Below, in pieces: positions 1 through 6,097 of a stretch of 8,851 nt of DNA. A program made the translations under genes and the position numbers. The stretch is from an uncultured Actinomyces sp. (GTDB lineage: Bacteria > Actinomycetota > Actinomycetes > Actinomycetales > Actinomycetaceae), in assembly GCA_938022345.1 (NCBI GenBank), contig CALIEP010000283.1:1-8851 (forward strand). Direction: 5' to 3'. Below the pieces are notes generated by a model. It made no database searches. It was not told where the DNA came from and saw only the letters and a list, made by a program, of their open reading frames with translations. Every line of letters starts with the position of its first letter. Within the stretch, counting starts at the first letter, position 1.

Positions 1-1227
1 GCCCCAGTGCTCACGAATCTGCTCATCAGATTCGTACTGGATCGAGGAGGTCTCGATCGAGATCAGTGCACAGAATTCCTTGTAGCCCTTGGGGAGCTTC
101 TCATCCCAGAAGATGGTGATGTTCGGCTCGGGTGCGGGGCCCAGGTTACGCAGGGTCTGCAGAAGACGGAATGCAGTCTTGGTGACCAAGGTGCGTCCAT
201 CTTCGCCAAATCCTGCATCCGACCAGGTTGCCCAGTAGGGATCTACGGAGAAGATCTGATCGTAATCGATAGTGCGCAGGAAGCGGGGGATGCGGAGCTT
301 GATGACCAGGGAGTCGATGATCTCCTGAGCCTCGAGCTCGGTGAGGGTTCCGCGCTTAAGGTCGCGCTCGAAGTAGCAGTCGAAGAATGCGTAGAGACGG
401 CCGATCGACATTGCGGCGCCGTCCTGGGACTTCACAGAGGCAAGGTAGCCGAAGTAGGTCCACTGGACTGCTTCATGTGCGTTGCGAGCGGGGCCGGAGA
501 TGTCGAAGCCGTAGTCGGCTGCCATCTTCTTAAGCTTCTTCAGAGCCTTGATCTGCTCCGAGTGCTCCTCGCGGTAGCGTGCCCAGTGCTCTGAGAAGGG
601 CTGATCTGCGTAGCGATCTTTATCCTTCTGCTTCTCCTCGATCAGGTAGTCAACACCGTACAGTGCAACACGACGGTAGTCGCCAATGATACGGCCACGG
701 CCGTACGCATCGGGAAGACCGGTGATGATGTGGGAGGAACGCGCTGCGCGGATACGAGGCGTGTAGATATCGAAGAACGCCTAATAATTAAAAAAAAAAT
801 ACTGGGTGAAGATCTTCTTGACCTCGGGGTCGACCTCCTTGCCAGCCTCCTTAATAGCGGTCTCGACCATACGCCAGCCGCCGTTTGGCATCATTGCGCG
901 CTTCAGAGGCGCATCGGTCTGCAGGCCGACGATGACGTCGTCATCATCGCTGATGTAACCGGGCTTGAAAGCGTCGATATCGGCGGGAGTGTGGGTGTCA
1001 ACATCGAGGATGCGAACCTTACGTTCCTTGGACAGGTAGTCCTTTTCGAGCGTCTCCCAGACGCGCAGGGTCTTTTCGGTCGGCCCGGCCAGGAAGGAGG
1101 CATCTCCTTCGTAAGGGGTGTAGTTGCGCTGGATGAAGTCGCGCACGTCGATTGCTTCGGACCAATGGCCCTTGACGAAACCGTCCCAGGCGTCGGTCGT
1201 GACGTCGGCGGTCTGCTGATCAGTCAT
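1..1227 (-). pseudogene. pflB: Formate acetyltransferase (pyruvate formate-lyase), N-terminal ~409 codons, interrupted by an in-frame TAG; 3' end outside window
   Basis: The product is the glycyl-radical enzyme that converts pyruvate and CoA to acetyl-CoA and formate in the anaerobic cytoplasm. From the ATG at 1227-1225 (AGAGGG just upstream) the protein opens with the family's VRDFIQRNYTPYEGD segment, then VGLQTDAPLKRAMMPNGG, and reaches KKIFTQY. A TAG at 783-781 then ends a 148-residue ORF. Downstream, the same frame continues open to the left edge for 260 codons with family sequence: AFFDIYTP, GLPDAYGRGRIIGDYRR (containing the arginine matching the pyruvate-binding Arg176 of the E. coli enzyme), QWTYFGYLASVKSQDGAAMS, LRIPRFLRT and PEPNITIFW. 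The family normally reads RKTHN plus one residue where this sequence reads FFFNY and stop, so six codons are replaced by six with no frame change. The Cys-Cys active site lies a few codons beyond the edge, and the C-terminal glycyl loop is also absent. I annotate it as broken as written, but a sequence or assembly error is a serious alternative because all flanking sequence looks intact. Confidence 0.9.
781..801 (-). other. A/T-only patch with stop codon inside pflB
   Basis: Positions 782-801 contain only A and T, including ten consecutive A from 790 to 799 (T on the coding strand), in a gene otherwise clearly GC-rich. On the coding strand the patch reads Phe-Phe-Phe-Asn-Tyr-stop between a conserved Tyr and a Phe-Asp pair. 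The reading frame is identical on both sides. This is seen directly; its cause (mutation, or low-quality or filled-in sequence) cannot be decided from the window. Confidence 0.85.
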
Positions 1228-1369
1228 GTTCCCTCTTCTCGGTTGCCGTGGCTTTCGGACTGAAAACCTCCGGTTGATAAGGCGTCGGCCTCATCTTTGG
1301 TGCCGTATCGGGCATCTGCTAATAGTCTCTCGCACTTGGTGCATCGACAGCATCTTTATGCCTGTTCTG

Positions 1370-1407
1370 TGTATATGCCATGTCTAACAATCTGGGACTT
1401 TTGTCGC
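1370..1407 (-). promoter_or_regulatory. Candidate pflB promoter with overlapping DosR-like box
   Basis: Read on the minus strand, a TATACA hexamer (1375-1370) can serve as a -10 element. Seventeen bases upstream is GTCCCA, a poor -35, and that position is covered by the palindrome GGGACTTTTGTCGC (1394-1407). A regulator box lying over a weak -35 is the usual layout for an activator-dependent promoter. The inferred start near 1363 gives an untranslated leader of roughly 135 nt. The -10 assignment is tentative. Confidence 0.35.
1394..1407. promoter_or_regulatory. GGAC-N4-GTCC-type palindrome 1 (DosR/DevR-like box)
   Basis: GGGACTTTTGTCGC has 5-base arms (GGGAC and GTCGC, one mismatch) around a 4-base A/T centre. 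This matches the layout of the actinobacterial DosR/DevR hypoxia box, whose core is GGGAC-N4-GTCCC. It is centred about 173 bp upstream of the pflB start codon. Identity of the binding protein is inference. Confidence 0.45.
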
Positions 1408-1425
1408 TCCGGTCACTCATAGTTT

Positions 1426-1439
1426 AGGACAAAAGTCCT
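1426..1439. promoter_or_regulatory. GGAC-N4-GTCC-type palindrome 2 (DosR/DevR-like box)
   Basis: AGGACAAAAGTCCT is a perfect 5-base inverted repeat around AAAA. Its reverse complement carries the same GGACTTTTGTC core as palindrome 1. The two centres are 32 bp apart, close to three helical turns, so bound proteins would sit on the same DNA face. It lies between pflB and hom and could serve either, but the oxygen-sensitive pflB is the more natural target. Confidence 0.45.
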
Positions 1440-1469
1440 TTTTAGTCTTCGAGTGTGCTGCATGCAGTT

Positions 1470-1533
1470 CATTGGTCGATGAGCCTGTGCCTTCAGGGGG
1501 AGTGCACAGTAGACTCGTCACTGGTCCATGAGC
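1470..1533 (+). repeat. Imperfect 15-bp direct repeat upstream of hom
   Basis: CATTGGTCGATGAGC (1470-1484) and CACTGGTCCATGAGC (1519-1533) match at 13 of 15 positions, 49 bp apart. The second copy covers the place where a -35 element would be expected for the TATATA at 1549-1554. A 10-bp perfect palindrome, CTGCATGCAG (1458-1467), lies just upstream of the first copy. These could be operator sites for hom control or simple coincidence. Confidence 0.3.
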
Positions 1534-1548
1534 AATCTCAGCTGATTT

Positions 1549-1579
1549 TATATACGTGCCGATTTGGCGCCATGAGGAG
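1549..1579 (+). promoter_or_regulatory. Candidate hom -10 element and ribosome binding site
   Basis: TATATA (1549-1554) is the only good -10-like hexamer shortly before hom, and no convincing -35 is visible. GAGGAG at 1574-1579 is five bases before a GTG at 1585 and decides that start: the overlapping ATG at 1583 runs straight into TGA. Confidence 0.4.
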
Positions 1580-1584
1580 TAAAT

Positions 1585-2889
1585 GTGAATACGACACCAT
1601 CCCCGATCCGTATTGGAGTTTTGGGTGCGGGCACTGTTGGCGCTCATGTGATCCACCTTCTTCAACAGTGGTCAGATGAGCATGAACGTCGTTTGGGTAC
1701 TCGACTCGAGGTTCAATCCGTGCTCGTTCGACGCCTAGACGCCAAGCGCGCCTTTCCTATTGATTCTTCATTGCTGACGACTGATCCCTATGAAGTCGTT
1801 GCGGGAAAAGATCTTGTCGTTGAATTGATCGGCGGGGTCGATCCGGCTTACGACTATGTCATGGCTGCCCTGAAGAATGGCAGCGCGGTCATCACCGGTA
1901 ATAAGGCTCTTATTGCTTCTCGTGGGCCCGAGCTTTTTGCTGCTGCGCGCGAGGCGAATACCCGCCTCTACTTCGAAGCCGCCGTTGCCGGTGCAATTCC
2001 TGTGATTGGCGCTTTGATGTCCTCTCTGCGTGGCGACCGGGTTCGCCAGATTGCTGGAGTCGTCAATGGGACGACGAACTTTATTCTTGATCAAATGACC
2101 ACTCAGGGCGCGGACTATGGCGAAGCTTTGGCTCAGGCCCAGGAATTGGGTTTCGCAGAGGCTGATCCCAGTGCCGATGTTGAGGGCTATGATGCCTCAG
2201 CTAAATGCGCGATTATGTCCTCGCTCTCCTTTGGGCGATGGGTCAGCGTTGAGAGCGTACCCCGTCAGGGGATCACCGCGCTGTCGAGAGATGACATTGC
2301 GCTGGCCGAGCATCTGGGCTACGTCATTAAGCTTGTAGCTCGCGCTCAATATGACGAGGAGGCAGGAGAGCCTGTTCTTCGTCTAGGGGTTGAGCCGACT
2401 TTTGTCTCTCTCGATCATGCCTTCGCCTCTCTTCATGGGCCCGCAAACGGCGTATTTGTCAATGCCCAGGCTGCGGGAACACTCTCTTTCTTGGGCCTTG
2501 GGGCGGGTGGCTTCCCAACGGCCTCGGCTGTCTTGGGGGACATTGTTGCCGCCGCGCGTGACCGTCTTTGCGGGCTGGGGGCAATGCGTGAAGAAGATGA
2601 GTTACCTGTGAGGCTTGCAGACAATTGGAGCGTTGTTTCGCCATTCATCATCCGTTTGAGCGTCCCGATGACTTCAGGTGTGAGTGAGTCTGTGAGCCGA
2701 GTGTGTTCCTCACTCGAAGTGTCGCTACAGGAGATCGATATCGAAGCGGGGGATACTGAAGGAGAAAGCGTTGTGACCCTGACGACCCAGGCTATCGCGC
2801 GAGACCGTGCTCATGGCCTCGTCGAGGCTCTGGTGCATGAGCTCAGCGCTCATGTTCCACCCGCAATCTTCCCGCTCCTGGATATCTAA
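1585..2889 (+). CDS. hom: Homoserine dehydrogenase
   Basis: This cytoplasmic enzyme reduces L-aspartate semialdehyde to L-homoserine with NAD(P)H, the branch step toward threonine and methionine. The 434-residue length is typical of stand-alone actinobacterial homoserine dehydrogenase. The dinucleotide-binding loop GAGTVG is at residues 14-19, ELIGG at 80-84, and TGNKALI at 104-110, holding the lysine matched to a catalytic lysine in the yeast enzyme. The catalytic core GVVNGTTNFIL is at 158-168. Glu192, Asp203 and Lys207 in EADPSADVEGYDASAK align with yeast Glu208, Asp219 and Lys223. A C-terminal ACT-like regulatory domain begins near residue 350 (SPFIIRLSV) and suggests allosteric control by threonine. 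The GTG start has GAGGAG five bases upstream. thrB follows after 20 bases, so the two are likely co-transcribed. No fused aspartokinase domain is present. Confidence 0.96.
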   Translation: MNTTPSPIRIGVLGAGTVGAHVIHLLQQWSDEHERRLGTRLEVQSVLVRRLDAKRAFPIDSSLLTTDPYEVVAGKDLVVELIGGVDPAYDYVMAALKNGSAVITGNKALIASRGPELFAAAREANTRLYFEAAVAGAIPVIGALMSSLRGDRVRQIAGVVNGTTNFILDQMTTQGADYGEALAQAQELGFAEADPSADVEGYDASAKCAIMSSLSFGRWVSVESVPRQGITALSRDDIALAEHLGYVIKLVARAQYDEEAGEPVLRLGVEPTFVSLDHAFASLHGPANGVFVNAQAAGTLSFLGLGAGGFPTASAVLGDIVAAARDRLCGLGAMREEDELPVRLADNWSVVSPFIIRLSVPMTSGVSESVSRVCSSLEVSLQEIDIEAGDTEGESVVTLTTQAIARDRAHGLVEALVHELSAHVPPAIFPLLDI

Positions 2890-2909
2890 ATTCTGGAAAG
2901 TGACCCTCC

Positions 2910-3872
2910 ATGCGCATCACTCAAGATTTCGTCGCTGTTCGCGTTCCCGCTACCTCGGCTAATCTCGGACCCGGTTTTGATTCCTTCGGTCTTGCCTTAG
3001 ACCTGTGGGATGAGGTGAGTGTCCATGCGACCGCGGGGACAACCCACGTGACCGTTGAAGGTGAAGGGGCGGGAGTCCTCGACGAAGGCGAAAATCACCT
3101 TGTTGTTCAGGCGCTGCGCATGGGGTTGGATGCAGCGGGCGTTGCACAGGTTGGCATCCAGATGCGCTGTATGAACCGGATTCCTCATTCTCGAGGCCTT
3201 GGTTCCTCGGCCTCGGCAATCGTCGCTGGTCTTGGGCTTGCTCGTGCGCTTATTGGAGATCCCGAGGCGCTTACCGCGGAGGACATCCTTTCAATTGCGA
3301 CCGAGATGGAAGGCCATCCGGATAACGTCGCCCCAGCTATCTCGGGCGGAGTGACGATTTCATGGATGGATGGCGAGCTGCCGGGCATGTTACGTCTTGC
3401 AGGGGAGGCGCCGATTGAGCCCGTTGCCTTTATTCCTGATTTTGAGCTGGCGACCTCGAAAGCGCGCGCTGTGCTTCCGCAGCAGGTCCCCTTTGATGAT
3501 GCAAAATTTAATCTTTCGCGTGCTGGAATCTTGGCTGCTGTCCTTAGTGGGCAAAACCATGTCATTGGGGCGGGGAAGAATATTCATGACCTGCTCATGG
3601 CTGCGACCGAAGATCGCCTGCACCAAGACTATCGACGTCAATCAATGCAACCTTCTCATGCTTTGGTGACCTGGCTTCGTGGTGCTGGTAAAGCAGCGGT
3701 AATTTCTGGTGCGGGACCAACAGTGCTCAGTCTTGAAAGCATTGATCCCAAGGTTCAAGCCGATGCTCAGGCAGCAGGAGGGGCAGTGCGTCCTTTGAAA
3801 CTTGCCACGTCAGGTCTTCAAATTACTCGCGGCAATCTTTCAAAGATTAACGGTGGATGCTTATTTGTGTGA
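2910..3872 (+). CDS. thrB: Homoserine kinase (GHMP kinase family)
   Basis: The enzyme phosphorylates L-homoserine with ATP to O-phospho-L-homoserine, the substrate of threonine synthase. The protein is 320 residues, normal for the family. The GHMP N-terminal motif VPATSANLGPGFDSFGLAL spans residues 12-30. The glycine/serine-rich ATP loop IPHSRGLGSSASAIVAG spans 91-107, followed by EGHPDNVAPAISGG at 134-147 and the C-terminal motif VISGAGPTVLSL at 264-275. The ATG lies 20 bases after the hom stop with a modest GGAAAG about nine bases upstream, consistent with a hom-thrB operon. Threonine synthase (thrC), which often accompanies this pair, is not found here. No convincing intrinsic terminator follows; a weak GCAAA/TTTGC hairpin near 3887-3899 lacks a T tract. 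Confidence 0.96.
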   Translation: MRITQDFVAVRVPATSANLGPGFDSFGLALDLWDEVSVHATAGTTHVTVEGEGAGVLDEGENHLVVQALRMGLDAAGVAQVGIQMRCMNRIPHSRGLGSSASAIVAGLGLARALIGDPEALTAEDILSIATEMEGHPDNVAPAISGGVTISWMDGELPGMLRLAGEAPIEPVAFIPDFELATSKARAVLPQQVPFDDAKFNLSRAGILAAVLSGQNHVIGAGKNIHDLLMAATEDRLHQDYRRQSMQPSHALVTWLRGAGKAAVISGAGPTVLSLESIDPKVQADAQAAGGAVRPLKLATSGLQITRGNLSKINGGCLFV

Positions 3873-4076
3873 TTTAGCGCGCAGAGCAAAACTGTTTGCG
3901 TGAAAGTAGTGAGAAAACGCGTTGAGCTTGCTACTATCGCACTGAAGGAAATCCTTCGATCTCCAAATGTGGAAATTCTTCCGTGTTCCTGTTGGGACAT
4001 GTCCTTTCTATTCATCTCATGTTGATTGAGAAGTTCACCTGGTCTGTTGTGAGACCATGCATGTGAGGATTATCAG
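3873..4076 (+). promoter_or_regulatory. rho leader region with hairpins and a possible upstream ORF
   Basis: The 204-bp stretch between thrB and rho holds a TACTAT hexamer at 3932-3937 that could be a -10 element, giving a leader of about 130 nt. Within it are a 6-bp hairpin GAAGGA/TCCTTC at 3943-3956, a 10-bp palindrome GGACATGTCC at 3995-4004, and a 5-bp hairpin GGTCT/AGACC at 4041-4056 just before the ribosome binding site. A 20-codon ORF (3967-4029) lacks a well-placed Shine-Dalgarno. rho is commonly autoregulated through its leader in other bacteria, so this region is a plausible site for it. No feature is a canonical terminator. Confidence 0.4.
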
Positions 4077-5801
4077 TTGAGCAACGATGTGACCACCCAA
4101 GAGCGCGAATTGTCGCGCATGAAGTTGGTGGAACTCAAAGCCATGGCCACCGAATTGGGCCTTAAAGGCGTTTCTGCAATGCGTAAGCCCCAGCTGATTG
4201 AGGCGCTCAGTGCTGCGCAAGGTGGCGCGCCCAAACAAGAAGAGGCCCCGCGTTCGCGTCGCCGTCGCGTTGCGCGTGAGGAAGCAAGCGAAACCCCGCA
4301 GATCAATATTGAACTGCCTGCTCCCGTTTCGCAGACAACCTCGGAAGAACGTTCATCGAATGACGCTGGCCTTCCGCGAAAGAGCCGTCGTCGTCGCGTT
4401 GTTTCCAGTGAGGCTGCAGAACCGCAGACTGTTACCTTGGATCTGCCAACCCCGACCCGTCACGAAGAAGAGGAAAGTGCTCCCGCGCCGGCGCAGCACA
4501 TTGAGATTGCTCTTCCCGATAGTGATGATCCCGAGGCTCGCGATCGTTCCCGTCGTGATCGTGAAGGGCGCCGCCGTGGACGCGGACGTGAGGGACGTCG
4601 TGAACGCGGTGAGCGCAATGAACGCGTGGAGCGTGGCGAGCGTCGCGAGTCTGCGCCGGTCTCCGAAGAGAATCTTGCACCGATTGCGGGCATCTTGGAC
4701 GTTCAAGAAAACCACGCATTCGTTCGTACCTCCGGCTACCTGCCCGGACCTAATGACGTTTATGTCACTCTCGGCAATGTTCGTCGCTGGGGACTGCGTC
4801 CCGGTGATGCTGTCGCAGGTGCGGTTCGTGCGCCCCGTGAAGGCGAGCGCCAGCGCCAGAAGTACAACGCGCTGGTTCGCGTTGACTCTGTCAACGGTAT
4901 GAGCATTGAGGACGCGCAGGCGCGCCGCGAGTTCTCCAAGCTCACGCCGATTTACCCCGACCAGCAACTGCGAATGGAGACCTCGGCAAAGGCCTTCACC
5001 CCTCGCGTGATCGACTTGGTTGCCCCCATTGGTAAGGGCCAGCGTGGTTTGATTGTTTCGCCTCCGAAGGCCGGCAAGACCATGGTTATCCAGCAGATTG
5101 CCAAGGCAATCGAATTGAATAACCCCGAGGTTCACCTCATGGTTGTTATGGTTGATGAGCGTCCTGAAGAAGTCACCGATATGCGCTCCATCGTCAAGGG
5201 TGAGGTGATTGCCTCGACCTTTGATCGTCCCGCATCAGATCACGCAATTGTTGCTGAGCTGGCGATTGAACGCGCCAAGCGTCTGGTCGAGCTCGGTCAA
5301 GATGTCGTCGTTCTTCTTGACTCAATCACCAGGCTTTCGCGTGCGTACAACCTCGCCGCACCGGCCTCGGGTCGAATCCTCTCCGGTGGTGTTGACGCCT
5401 CGGCGCTCTACCCGCCCAAGAAGTTCTTTGGTGGCGCACGTAACCTGCGCGAGGGCGGATCGCTGACCATCATCGCTTCGGCTCTTGTTGAGACCGGTTC
5501 GAAGATGGATGAGGTGATCTTCGAAGAGTTCAAGGGTACTGGCAACATGGAACTGCGTCTGTCACGCCAGCTTGCTGACCGCCGAATCTTCCCTGCCATT
5601 GACATCAATGCCTCGGGAACGCGTCGCGAAGAAATGCTGCTGAAGCCCGAAGAATTGCGCATTATGTGGAAGCTGCGCCGTGTTTTGGGCACTTTGGATC
5701 AGCAAAGTGCGCTGGAAGCGGTTTTGGATCGTTTGAAGGAAACGCAGTCGAACGCAGAATTCCTCATGCTGGTTCAAAAGCAAGTGCCATCTGCCGACTA
5801 A
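4077..5801 (+). CDS. rho: Transcription termination factor Rho
   Basis: Rho is a hexameric RNA-dependent ATPase/helicase that binds C-rich RNA and releases RNA polymerase. The 574-residue protein starts at a TTG with GAGGA seven bases upstream. This start keeps the whole N-terminal Rho_N domain (about 9-47, LSRMKLVELKAMATELGLKG), whereas the ATG at codon 15 would cut it. Residues ~55-192 are a charged low-complexity insertion rich in Arg and Glu, a trait of high-GC actinobacterial Rho. The cold-shock-like primary RNA-binding domain covers ~200-275 (GILDVQENHAFVRTSGYLPG). The RecA-like ATPase contains Walker A SPPKAGKT (328-335), VDERPEEVTDMR (359-370), Walker B with DVVVLLDSITRLSRAYN (409-425), the Q/secondary-site region RILSGGVDASALYPPKKFF (433-451) and SGTRREE (513-519). 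All key residues appear intact. It is probably transcribed on its own leader and ends at a strong intrinsic terminator. Confidence 0.97.
   Translation: MSNDVTTQERELSRMKLVELKAMATELGLKGVSAMRKPQLIEALSAAQGGAPKQEEAPRSRRRRVAREEASETPQINIELPAPVSQTTSEERSSNDAGLPRKSRRRRVVSSEAAEPQTVTLDLPTPTRHEEEESAPAPAQHIEIALPDSDDPEARDRSRRDREGRRRGRGREGRRERGERNERVERGERRESAPVSEENLAPIAGILDVQENHAFVRTSGYLPGPNDVYVTLGNVRRWGLRPGDAVAGAVRAPREGERQRQKYNALVRVDSVNGMSIEDAQARREFSKLTPIYPDQQLRMETSAKAFTPRVIDLVAPIGKGQRGLIVSPPKAGKTMVIQQIAKAIELNNPEVHLMVVMVDERPEEVTDMRSIVKGEVIASTFDRPASDHAIVAELAIERAKRLVELGQDVVVLLDSITRLSRAYNLAAPASGRILSGGVDASALYPPKKFFGGARNLREGGSLTIIASALVETGSKMDEVIFEEFKGTGNMELRLSRQLADRRIFPAIDINASGTRREEMLLKPEELRIMWKLRRVLGTLDQQSALEAVLDRLKETQSNAEFLMLVQKQVPSAD
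4249..4656 (+). other. Arg/Glu-rich modular insertion in Rho
   Basis: These bases encode roughly residues 58-193. Two units share the plan Ser-Arg-Arg-Arg-Arg-Val, an acidic stretch, then Pro-Gln and an aliphatic/acidic Leu-Pro ending: residues 60-82 (SRRRRV ... PQINIELPAP) and 103-126 (SRRRRV ... PQTVTLDLPTP). A third unit at 138-148 keeps only the ending (PAQHIEIALPD). A run of RGRGREGRRERGER-like sequence follows at 167-190. The segment is likely disordered. It probably adds RNA-binding surface, as reported for extended actinobacterial Rho proteins; that role is inferred here. Confidence 0.7.
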
Positions 5802-5813
5802 TCGGCGAGACTG

Positions 5814-5854
5814 ACGGGGACGGAAGGAGAAATCCTTTCGCCCCCGTTTGTTTT
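5814..5854 (+). terminator. Intrinsic terminator after rho
   Basis: A 15-base left arm (5814-5828, ACGGGGACGGAAGGA) pairs with 5833-5847 (TCCTTTCGCCCCCGT), with one mismatch and one G-T pair. The loop is GAAA, a GNRA tetraloop. The T-rich tail TTTGTTTT (5847-5854) follows directly. It begins 13 bases after the rho stop codon. Confidence 0.9.
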
Positions 5855-5901
5855 GGGTTGCTGAGACACTCTAAAAACACCATGTGAGGAGAGCAATAAG
5901 C

Positions 5902-6030
5902 GTGGCGCGTAAACCTCGTCCTTCTTCTGAACTCAGACAGAAGAAAAAGCTCAGCGCAAAGCAACGTGGAGTCTACCGTCTTCTTCTTTCTAGCGACGAG
6001 GCCAGCCTGCAGACACGCATGATTGGCTAG
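5902..6030 (+). CDS. Possible small basic protein, 42 residues, unknown function
   Basis: A GTG at 5902 opens 42 codons ending in TAG at 6028-6030. A good GAGGAG (5886-5891) lies ten bases upstream. The N-terminal half is very basic (ARKPRPSSELRQKKKLSAKQR), followed by a short hydrophobic patch VYRLLLSS and an acidic-to-neutral end. It lies between the rho terminator and the promoter of the following membrane gene, so it would be a separate unit. I do not recognise the family. The basic N-terminus would suit a nucleic-acid or ribosome contact, but that is a guess. It may also be a chance ORF, since it is short and has no visible strong promoter; a weak TTGTTT/TAAAAA pair at 5848-5877 overlaps the terminator. 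Confidence 0.4.
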   Translation: MARKPRPSSELRQKKKLSAKQRGVYRLLLSSDEASLQTRMIG

Positions 6031-6037
6031 CGTCCAT

Positions 6038-6087
6038 TTGTTTAGTCTTTGACGGTGCGCGTATCCTCAGTGAGTCTGCGTTAGGAG
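6038..6087 (+). promoter_or_regulatory. Candidate promoter and ribosome binding site of the TPM-like gene
   Basis: TTGTTT (6038-6043) and TATCCT (6062-6067) are separated by 18 bases, an acceptable housekeeping sigma promoter. The expected start near 6074 gives a leader of about 24 nt. AGGAG (6083-6087) is ten bases before the ATG at 6098. Confidence 0.4.
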
Positions 6088-6097
6088 AAATAGCTTC

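Noticed and set aside
7..594. 195-codon plus-strand frame opposite pflB
   Set aside because: The minus strand here encodes unmistakable pyruvate formate-lyase; the plus-strand translation is its shadow.
790..799. Programmed ribosomal slippage on the T10 run in pflB
   Set aside because: The frames before and after the patch are identical, so a single-base slip would leave the correct frame rather than restore it.
1417..1679. Short open frames on both strands in the pflB-hom intergenic region
   Set aside because: They lack ribosome sites, overlap the hom start or operator candidates, and have no family-like sequence.
4353..5135. 260-codon open frame on the minus strand inside rho
   Set aside because: It is antisense to a fully conserved Rho coding sequence; long antisense frames are expected from the codon bias of such genes, and the product shows no recognisable domain.
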